Shown: positions 39,301 through 51,300 of the stretch, piece after piece
How the letters are laid out: every line of letters begins with the position of its first letter
Position numbering within the stretch: the first letter of the stretch is position 1
Source of the DNA: Nectonema munidae
Taxonomy: Eukaryota > Nematomorpha > Nectonematoida > Nectonematidae
Length of the DNA stretch: 64,000 bases
Assembly: GCA_030549495.1 (NCBI GenBank)
Contig: JAUIRK010000770.1
Coordinates: forward strand, 62,001 to 126,000
Direction: 5' to 3'
Position numbers and translations under genes: made by a program
Notes under the pieces: model-generated
What the model was told of the DNA's origin: nothing
What the model saw: only the letters and a program-made list of their open reading frames with translations
Database searches by the model: none

Positions 39301-42300
39301 TCAGAGAATCTTGGTGATATGTATGAATAACAGGGAGAAAAGTTTCATCAGGAGATTAAAGTAATGCGGGAAAGATATCAAGGCAGATGAGACAAACACA
39401 TGATGGCCGACTACTGTTCGTGTCTTCAGTATAATTGTTCAGAAAAGCCGCATAAGGGAAGATCATGTAAGCATTCATTTATCAAACTTTAAATTTATTC
39501 ATTTTATCCAAAGTAACACTTATTTTCAGTTCTTATAGTTATTTAATTATATTTTGGACGATGTAAATTACCAAATAATTGCTGTAGACCATTCTTGTTT
39601 CATTATGTTACTTCATATTAAAAATAAAATTTTGGCATTAGGTTCATCAATTTTTTGTTTAAATTTAAGATGCAGCAAGGGCCAGAAAAGATTTCACGTG
39701 CTCCAGCGAACCTTGTCTAACAATATGTGGTTTCTTTTAGATTTTATTATTTCATGTTTAAATGTTTTCATCAAATATTAAAACTCAGAGAGCAAAGGAT
39801 AAGAAAATTTTCATTTTATAATAAAAAAATTCAAATTTGGTAGTAAAGTGTTATTCCTAGGCAAAAAACTATGAATAAAGAAACATTTTTAGGCGGAAAT
39901 GGTATAAATTTTGAATATACTTCAGACTTCTTTAAGACAAGACCCATTTTAGGGCTTGTGAAAATAATTTGGAGCTCATTACTTTTCAACCAATTTCTAA
40001 AATTAAAAATTTTAAAATTGAAGGAAAACAACAAATATCTCACTAATATATTTTGACATTGATTATAAAAATTAAACTATTCTGATTGTTCTATTTTTAA
40101 ATATTGTATGGTTTTACCTTAAATCAAAATTTTAAAGCATAGGGTTAAAATTTTGGGCCAGTATGTAAGAAGGATTGAAGAATCCTGATATACTGATTGA
40201 AAAAATTCTAGGCCAAACCAGAAACAAAACTTTGCTGAAATATTACCGTAAAAAAAGATATTTACTATGTAGATAAAAAATTTTTAGCAAAATTTAAAAA
40301 GATTTATACCATCTCTTGTCTTTTCTTGAATCTTAATCAATTCTTTGATGTGTTTTATCTTTGCTAGCAGCTTCTTTTTCTTAATTTCACAAGGATTCGT
40401 TGTGGTTTTTAACTTTGAAGAAAACAAAAAACTGCTTGGGGAAGTTTGGGATTGTAGATGTGAAGCCAGTAAATCTTCTTTACATGGACTATAGGATTGC
40501 GAAGATGCTAGCTTTTCCCAACTTTCAATGGAAGATTGAGGATTGGACGATGTAGTTTTAAAATTGTTAACAAGATTTTGTTGAGAATAAAATTTTGAAG
40601 GAAGACTAATAGATTTAGGATTTAAAACGAGAAAAGGTTTTGTTTTTGCTTTATTGTTTAATTCTTTATTTTCACTGATTTGTGGTACCTTGAATAAAAT
40701 GCAAAAGAAAAATAGGTAAACAAATGTACCTTTATAAAAAGTATTAGTTGTACAATTAGTATCTTTACATAGGGGGATGAAAGGGCATAGGTATGCTGAA
40801 AACAGCCTTTTTGGGCGCAGCAAATAAAAAAAATATATAGATATGCATAGAATGTGTGATATTTTTATTAAACTAAATAAAAAATTTCAATAATTTTAGA
40901 GTTGTGTCAAGTCATACCTTATTTGACTTTTTAGCTTTTTTTATTTGACTTTTTTTTATATTTTTTTTGGAAAATGAGTATAATTAAAAAAAGAACAGCA
41001 TTGTATAAAAAATAAATTTAAAAATATTTCCAATGTTATCTTGGTTCACATTTTTGCAACATTAAAAACTGTATATGATGTTGTTGAGAGATTGATCACT
41101 TTTGAAATGTGAAATTAAAATTTTCAGGTTAAATATACTGCTAGTTCAAGAGCGCATTCTATTAAGTTGGATAGCCACGTTTTTTTAAGAAGGTTGTTAG
41201 TTTGATCTTTACCAATATTATAAATTGTAATAAAGTTGTTTGAATTTCCCAACTCTGAATATGGCGTCACAAACAAGATATAGACAGCAATTAAAAAACA
41301 GAATCTTGAAGATCTATAATTATAGGTTATTTTGAAATAAATATAATTTTACTGGTGTTCAAAGCATTTTAAAATTTCCTGGACGTTTTCGATTATAAAC
41401 CATTACAACGTTAACGGCTTTTAATATATTCTGATTATTTCAAAGTCAAAATCGTAGGATTGTAAGCATAAGCAAAGGAAAATAAATCATTGAATAAGCA
41501 CAAGTGTGAAATTAAAAAAAAATTAATGTCAGAAGAGAATTAACAACTGGCTTGCATTATTACTGAAAAAATGAATAAATTATAACATACATTTCATAGT
41601 GTACTTTTTCTTTATTAAACTATACTCACTTTTACGTATCAGTGTTGTAAGAAAATCAGATTTTTGTCCCAATAACAAAACATGATTGATCATTCTTAAT
41701 ATAGATACTAACTAAATAGTACTACTTAGGTTGAAAAACATAGAACAATTATATTATGAAATATGGGAAAATATTACTTACTTGAAACTGGTGCTTTGGA
41801 TAAAACGGCTGTTCTTAGTTCGATAAAGAAAAGAATATTACTTTATTGGGCTTTCGAGACGCACAAGTTTACATATAAATTTTATTGATATTGGTATTGA
41901 TTATATAAAAATAATTTACACACTTTCCAATTCATCAGATATATCGTGATGGTGAATAAATAGGAGAAAAAAAGATCAATAAAAACACACATTGAAATTC
42001 GAAACACTGATACACTAGTTCACAACTGAAAAAGATGGTGCTCAGAATCTGGAAAATGAACGAGTTACGAATATAAAAATTTGTAGGCGTGTTTGTATTA
42101 TTATGCATCGAACTTAAACACAACTTGGATTCTTGTACGAAAACAAGATGAGAAAGTGGCAAAAATATAGGTAAAGGGTATTCTGCACAGGCCCATGATG
42201 TACCAAGAGGGGCGGTCCATCTGGGGTGAAAACCGAGGACTCCATAAAAATTTAATCGAGATATTTTAAATAGTAATGTAATGATGATAATTTGCTACAC

Positions 42301-45300
42301 ATTTTATTACAATTTTGAGGTGCAACAAAATTAAGATTCGCCGTGGGCGGGATTAAAGATAGATAAGCCACACTAGCCCAGGAGTAGCAAGAGGGTGGGC
42401 GGGAAAAGCAGTGAGACGATTTATTTGTATTCTTTTTACAAATACTATTATAATTTTTATAATTCATATTTTTTTTAATATTAATTATTGTTTGTATCAC
42501 TAATAAAAATAACATTACAAAATTAAATAATTTTAAAATGGTGGCTACAGTTTGTCTTCATATTTCAAATACCTAAATTATTCCGCTTTCTATATTTTGA
42601 AGTGTTAATAAGAGCTCCAAATTAACTAAAGCCCGGACAGCACTTATACTAATCAGGTTATGGATTGCGCAAATGACTGCCTTTTATACTTTTATATATT
42701 TTGGGGCGCTGTTATAATATTTATCCTACCTGCCAAATCTACTATAGTATGTATTCTACCATTCATATAGACATTTTGCCGGTATCAAATCTCTAGATTA
42801 TAAAATGGATGAAAAGATAAAAAATGGACCAAAAGATAAAAAATGCCTAATCATTTATTTTAATCAGGCAATTTATGAATTTTACTGTACAAACAACTTC
42901 TAAGTACAAAAAATATCTTATTTTTCATAGTTTAAATAATTGTATATGGAAAAATCTAAATAGTTTAGAAGAGAAATTTGTTCTGAGGATCTGAGGAAGG
43001 AGTATAAATTTTTAATCTTCTCAAGGGGAAAAGACAGAACTTTAGGAATCACTGATATATATCATCTATATAGTAGCATCTAAGATACTATTTGATCAGA
43101 TCTAATTGTACAACATTTTAAAAGCAATCAATAACAGTCTGTTATTTCATGCAAACATAAAAAATAAAGAAGAATTTATATGAAACTAATAATGTGTGAA
43201 TAAAACGAAAAGTTCAATACTTGCAATATTCATCATTGCATTAGAAATAGTCGTACTTTATTTACAAGCTGGTTCTCATAAAAGAATGAAACCTATTGTA
43301 CTAGTAAAAACTCCAGCACGGAACATTTTCGAGAAACTACTGACTGCTAGAAATAGAAGTACGTTACTACGGATGGTTGGAAATAAATGTTTTTGTAAAG
43401 AAAATCCAAGCATTTTCAACAAATTGTCTTGAAATTCACTGTGTGTTCACGGAAATATTTTAATACTAAAGCGTTTGAGTGAAACTAGAAATGCTAATGT
43501 GGAAAATGATTTGAAGCTACTTTTTGAAGATGTCAAAATGGTGAAGTTTTGTCAATGAAACTTTAACAAAAATGGGGCCTGGACAAAATCCCACCCCCCC
43601 CCCCCCCCCCGGAGAAATTCCCTTCTCTCAAAATGAGAAAGAGGACAGAACCGCCCTCTCTTTTAAACACAAAAACTTGATTTTAATATTAGAGTTAGTA
43701 TTAACACAAGCCATAAATTTGATTTTAATATTAGAGTAATACAAAAACTTGATTTAAATATTAGAATTAGTGTTAACAAAACACAAAAAGGACGTGTATA
43801 GAAAAAGCCCTACCTGACAAAATCCCTCCATTCAGAATGAGATAGACGACAACTCCCCTCTCTCTCGCAAAATCCTAGCATAATTAGCGTGTATATTACA
43901 TAACTTTGTTTTTAGTACATATTTAAGAAAATGCACTTTTTTTCAAGCAAATGATACAATATTAGGCAAAATTCACCATGTTGAATTTAAAGGTAAGAAA
44001 GAATCTCCTCCTCATGAGAAAAAGTCGGGGGGGGGGGGGGGGGGGGGGGGGGATTTGTCCTGGGGAATTTGGGGGGGGGGGGGGATTTTTGTCCTACACC
44101 CGTCAAAAATGACCTTGTCAATGAAAACACACACACGGTACCTTTTACTCAAAATTGAAAATTTTGCTACATAATTTAAAAACTTAAAAAACGTAAGCAA
44201 CATTTATACTTTCTTGATCCTTTCATTGGAGAAATTTTCGAAAACTAATATCGCAAAAGGTGCATAGGGGCACGATGAGGTACATATGGGGGGAGGGAGG
44301 GCACGGCCCCTCATGCTCCAGCCTAGCTACGCGACTGGATAGAAGAGAGCTTGAATGAGAGAAGAGAGATTGAATGAGAGAAGGGAACTTAAGTGATTGA
44401 GATTTAGCAGAGAAAGTGGAAGAGAAAAGCAGGAGACAGAAAGAGAAATAGAATAACTGTAACTGAAGATGAGAAAATCTAGTGGATCATCAATATGTGT
44501 TTGCTCAAAAAACTACAAGGAGACACTGTGATAAACATTGCTTACTTAATGTGTGCATATTGAAACAATGGATTATTATTATTATTATATAGCTCTCACA
44601 TCGTTTCTAAAATATTTTTGATAGGAATTTCAGAGCAGCTTGACACATGATGTTTGACTCGAAAGTCTGCATTCCCTCTTTTATTCTCTTATCTTACATT
44701 ATCATGTATTCGAGGGGGGGGGGGGGGGGGGGCAAAGGTCACCCCCCCCCCCCTGAAAACACATCCGAATGTGCGCCCCTGATGTTTTTTTGTATTTTTA
44801 AAATTTTTATGAAATAAAGTATAGTACTTGCACTTTAATTTAAATGAACAAAAGTTTTGTTATTTTGTACTATGCTTTACATCAATCTTAATCTTATTAG
44901 ACGAATATGTATATTAGACAAAGCAGTTTTAGCAGGGCAATCGCCCCGGGCGCCATGAGCCTGAGATGGAAACTAAGGACATTCAAATGTCCGTATCAAA
45001 GGGGGAGGGCAGTGGGGGCAATTGCCCCCGCGCGCCACACCTAGGGGCGTCATATCATTGCAACAGACGTCAACGCAGCAAAGCTTGAGATGGAAATTGG
45101 GGGCATTCAAATATTTTTGAAACCTTGGAAGGAAAAATCGGCAAACGCTATGAAGTTATTTGGTTTCCTGTCCTCGCACTCAGGACTCTCTGATCGAATC
45201 TACAAGTGGCTCTGAGGATCATGCTGACCATTGAAACTTCTATTGCATCCTGTGAAAGCTCATTCAGCAAGCTAAAACTTATTAAGTCCTACCTAAGGAG

Positions 45301-48300
45301 CACTATGGGGCAAGCCCGCCTCCAAAGTCTGGCTCTTATTAGCATTGAAAAAGAAGTTCTCGATTGTATTGATTTTGACGAAGTCATCAATAATTTTGCT
45401 GCTGCTAAAACACGAAAAATGAACATCTAATGGAAACTCTCTTCGATTCTGTCAGTATATATCTGAATTATGTGGCTTAATAAAAATGTGAGCATTTTTT
45501 TTAAATCACTTTTTAAGCCAGAATGGGGTGGGGATGAGTGAGAAAAGGAAGAGCAAGGGGTGAGGGGCTCGATCCAGGACCATTTGCCCTGGGGCGCCAC
45601 GATCCCTTGATACGATGAGTTTTACACATAATGTCTTTGAACGAATTTGCCTATTAGATCAATTCGCATTGGAAGAATAGGCATTAGACCAATCGTCGTA
45701 AGACTAATAGTATCAAACCCTTAAAAACACCGAATTGTTCACCCTATTTATCTGAATATGTTGGGACAAAGCAAAATGTATAACCATCTGGATATCGAGT
45801 GGATATTCGAGTAAAATTTATTATTCGGCTGAATATCCGAATACACTATTCTAAATCAATCGGATATCCGATATAATCGACTAATCACTAGTTCACTCAC
45901 TATAACAGATTTAGCGTACATAAGATTAAATATGTCCATCTTGTTAGTTATAGAAAAGCAGCCTTTTTACCTTGAAAATTTTTTATTTACATGCTCTATT
46001 GTCAACATAGCCCGATCTATCCATCGTAAAATAACTATTTATCTATTGCACATCATTATCGTAGATAAAAAGAGTAATAAAAGTAAAATTAATGAAAGAG
46101 AAAAAGAAGACCTTGAAAGATTTAAAAAGAACACAACTCAACATCATTAAAAAATAATAACCAACATTTTTATAAAAACTTTTTCACAAAAACTACCATA
46201 TTTTGCATTTAAACTCATCTCTAAGGGAGGTAAAAGTTAGACCACAAAAGAGGACCTTATACAGAATCTAGGAAATAGTATACTACTCAGGAATGGATTC
46301 ATTAGTATTCAAAGTAAAATGAATAAATAGTTTTTAAATAGCTTAGGAAATATAGCTTATCTTTTTTTAATTCTCGGTTATTAGTATCGAAAAAGGAATA
46401 ATCTTCCATATCTATAAAAATTCAGATATCACAACCAGTATTGAATTAAGACGAACAGACATATTTCAGAACATCTACTGAGAAATTTAATTTATCATTA
46501 AAACGGCAGGAATGACCGAATAAACTAAATAGTTGTTGATTCTTTCAAACTTTGAAAAAAATCGCTACTATACACATATCCAAATAAATTAGGTAAATAA
46601 TAATTTACTTTTAAAAGATAATTTGATAAGCAAATAAAATTTGTAAAATTTATTAGGGCATTTTTGAAAGAGATATTCTAATCAGTTTCGACAAGAGATT
46701 ACTACTGTCTTCTTCAGAGGATAAAAGATATATGAGGGAACACCAAAAAAAATTTACAAATTATATTTGTTTATCAAATTGTCACAGGATAATAAAATGA
46801 AAAAATTTGTATTTACTAAATAATTAAAAGATATATAGAATTTTTAATAATATGACAAATATACACAACTAAGTGAGAAATTAAAGCTAAGTCGTTTACT
46901 ACAAGGCAAGTAGAACCATGTTTCACAGTCTTGTATAAAAAAGTAATTTTATTTTAAACAAAATATTTCATTTTATTCCAGATCTCAAAATCTATCAAAT
47001 ATGCTTTCTATTATTACAAACTGCTATAATCGTTGGTTTATTTTAAATGAAAGAGTGACACAGACACTTGAATGCTAAGTCATTTGAATTCTAACACTTC
47101 CACATATATTGAAAGAGACTCCAAATTTTTTAACTAAAAAAACATCATTTATGAGTATGCATAATGAATGTATATTCAAATATTGAAAAATTAAATGGTA
47201 GCATATATTCACAGTAGTAGTTCCGTTTTATCTGACACGTGACCCCTAACCTACCCTAAAATAAAAAAAAAGGCCCTGGATTATAAATAATATGTACACA
47301 ATTCTAAAAGCTAGGTGATTTAATCCTTCAGGTCTTTGAAAATAAATCGTCTACTCAACTATTTCAATGAATTTTTATGTAACTTAAAGCAGAGGTTTTT
47401 ATATTATGGGACATTGAAGTCCCATTGAGCCTGAAAAGGTTATGTAAACAAATTGGATGCAGTTTAATAATAATGATCTTTCAGTGTAACTTTAATACTC
47501 TAAAATAATTTGATGAAAAGAGTTCTCCTTTTTTGTTACAAGGTCTTCAAGCACAAAGACTAATTGTGATATGGAATTTAAAAATATCTAACCTACGCTT
47601 TCTTTTGAATAAGAATGCTTATTATGCATACATCATGAAAATTTTAACGAAAGTGTAAGCCGATCAACGTGCTGTTGTGTGTAAACAACTATAGGTGGTT
47701 CATATACCAATGCTGCACCGAACAGCCTAAAGACTAATACTTTAATGAGGGCATGACTTTTTAGTCAAATCTTCCTGAATTCGCATTTTTTTCAGTTGAA
47801 TCCACTGAATCCTTTATTTTAAGTCGGATATTTTGATCTTGAGCTTTTCAAAATGATAAAACATGCTCCACTTGAATTCTTTATTTCACCCCGGATTTTT
47901 TGATCTTGAAAACTACATAAAAATAAACTGTTGTTTATTTTATTTTTTGTGTAAATAATTCTACATTTTGTGCTTTTTTAGCTGAAGCCACATGCGCAAT
48001 AGTAGTCGTGATCCGGTTTGTCGCATATATATAAGAGATGCATGTATTTTTATATAATGTTTTACAGCAATTTGTTAACACAGGGCTGCTTTGAAAAAAT
48101 CATAATGTGCAGGGTTTCTTAGCTGATTCTTTATGTTTTGTGTGGTGATTCCAAAAATGCCATTCATTTTGCCAAATCAGGCCAAATATTTATGCTTTGG
48201 GAATTAGGAAAAAATCGAAATTTTTGAATATGATTTCAAAATTTTTATGCAAAATATATTACAAGAAATCTAACCACAACATATAGAACCAAAATATGTG

Positions 48301-51300
48301 AATTACATAGATGCTGGGTACTTACATGGTGACTGGAGAGTCCCGTTTCAGATACCAACAGTAGTCGGCGAGTATGTTGATATCCCAGCGACCCTGGTCA
48401 TTACACGGATATCTTAATGTAAGCATTCTCTTTGTTCCTCACTCATGTCTTCACAGTTCTCTGAAAAGTAGTTCAAGTGGGAGCTGAGTGAGTGCATCTC
48501 TATGGACATGCGTACACCAAGAACTTTGTAGTTATAAAATAGGTTTCAACAACACGTTCATACTCTGGATTTCTTTAGTTGCCAAGAAAATTGGAGACAA
48601 TGGACTTAAAGGCATGCCAGACTTTTTCATTTACATCCATGCTGCAATCAAAATTGGGATCCTTGAAAAGCTCTCTGATCTGAGGACCATCAAAATTCTT
48701 GCATTCAGCTTTGCCTCATTGACTTTTGGGAATTTTTCTTTCAGAAAATTGAACGCCTGGCTTTTTTGTCCAGTGCCTTTAGAAAGTTTTTGAACAGACC
48801 GAGCTTGATGTGCAGTGGCCGAAGAAGAATGTTCTGCAGATTCAAATGAGCATGGACAACATTGTCACAACCTGGAGTAAGTCCACTTCTTGAAGGCCAG
48901 TCACGTTGCATGTTGTGCTGCTTGTCTGTTCGACTATTCCACAGAGAGGGGAAACTCCTTTGTTGTTACTCCAGCGCCTCAGATTTTCAACACATCTGAG
49001 GGGCAAAAGATTTATCTTCGTTTCCAAGTTTCATTCCAATATATGCATGATATAAGTTTTTCACCAGGGGAGTAATGGCGCACTGTCGGTCTGTCATTGT
49101 AACACACATAACTAAATATGTTAGAGTCCCTACTTTCATTTCCGATTTATGATTAAATGTACAACTCTGTAAGAAGAAAAAACATGTGTGTGAATATGAG
49201 TACCCCATTTTGAGCGAAAAATGCCAATATTTTAGCTGAATGTCCGCTTAAAATGCAATAGCATAAAATTCTGACTGGCGTGAAAATTACGCCCAGAAAA
49301 GCTTAATACACAAACATGAAAAATTATGCAGGGCAGTGTCATCTATTTGATTTTAAATAAAACATGAAACAAAATAAAAGGTCAGAATAATTAAGTTATT
49401 TATTGTTTTCTACAAAAATCAACCTCAGCGTGTTCTAGATACAAATGCACATTACAAACTAAAAGCTCTAAAAATTGAATTACACAAAAAATTTAATTAA
49501 TTCATTGAAAAATGAAGGCATCTAATATTTTGCAACGTTATCTCAAATGAGAGATCGTGTGTAAGAATAGAGATATGAAAAAATAAAATAATTAGAAAAA
49601 GCGTTTTTATAGATTGTGTTTGAGGAAAAACTATGTATTTAAAAAGATATATATACCATTTTTACTTATAATTTGTCATTTTTCAATTCCAAATTGTCTT
49701 TTTTTAATTCTAATTTGTCTTTTTTACGTCTCAACTTTTTTCAATTTTATTTTGTATTTTAGAAAGAGCGTTTAGAATTTAAAAAAGACATTTTAGAACT
49801 TAAAAAAGACAATTTACAATTTAGAAAAGAGTATTTAGAACTAAAAAAATATCAATTAGGAGTAAACATGGTATATATATATATATCTTTCGAAACCTAG
49901 AGAGGTACATGAGAGACAAGCCCTCATAATTTTTAGTCACCATCTTCCAAAACGTTAAAAGAATGAAGACGTGAAACAACATCTCATAATTTTATTCACT
50001 ATAATTCTTTTCCTTGTATTTAATATGTTATTTGTTAAAATTACCCTTACTAATTTTGCTTTTTCCTAAAACAATTCTTGTTGGTAGTTGATTACGTTTA
50101 TATCAACGATATGACAAGTCGAATTCTAAAAGACATAATACAGCTGTCGTATTCTCTGAAGACTTTTAGCAAAATTGCAAAAAATTTAAACAGGTTTCGC
50201 CCCCCCCCCCCCCCCCCCATAAGAAATTTCTGGATCCGCCACTGTGTGCTATATATTTGATTTTTGGAATAAAAGACTTTATTGTTTAAATTATATTTAG
50301 CATATATAATAAGGGCATCATTAGGAATAAGCCTTTTAAGCTTTAAATTTATAGAGAATATTTTCTTATATAGTTATGTGCCATAAAAAATATTTGCCCA
50401 GTTCATAAGTGTATGGGATCTTGTTCAAATTACTGGCTACATTACTGCCTCGGATCAAATATAGTTAAAAAACTCATCATTATAAATCAGCATTATTAAA
50501 TAATAATAATTAAAACCCAGAATTATTGAAGGATTTTAAATATAAATGCTAAGACTTAATTTTAAAACAAGAAAACGTAATATGTAAGGTCTACACTTAC
50601 AAGCCAAGCAAGAGAGATCAACCGCTGAAAAATGAATTTTATTTTAGCGCAGTGGTTCCCAAACTTTTTTAGCTTGATACCCAATTTAACATGCCGCAAT
50701 AAGCATATTACCCCTTTCAAAAAATGTACATAGGATATAACTAAAATGAAAACAGTAGAGATATTTTATATTTTTTGTATTTGAACATTGTTACAATTTA
50801 GCTTACAACATTATATAATAAGACTATTTTGACATTAATTCTAACGCCAGGTAGCGCAGTGCTTTCATGATTTTCAGAATTATTAACTTCTTTTTCTCTG
50901 AACCTTCCATTACCCCCGAAACATTGTTAAATTACCCCCAGTTTGGGAAACACTGTTTTAGAGTATAGCCTACAACGTTTATACTCTCTATACTGAAATC
51001 AATGAGACTACAATATCGAGTAAGCGACGCCTAAAAAAAGCCAGCAACAAATACAGTTAATCAATAGTGTGAAATCATATTAATTTGTTCTTTTTAACGC
51101 AAACTTTTTAAAATTTTTTATTTTTTTTAAAACTTTTTAATCAAAACTAACCGAAGAAGGTTAATTGGCTGAGGAGTTGTTAGTGCCTATTACAAACTAG
51201 ACGGCTGAAACCTCACTGAAAAAAAGCAACTCCAAAGTTAGTTATGATGATAGAATACAGGAGAACTAACAATGTCAAGTTATATTTAGACAAGAATTTA

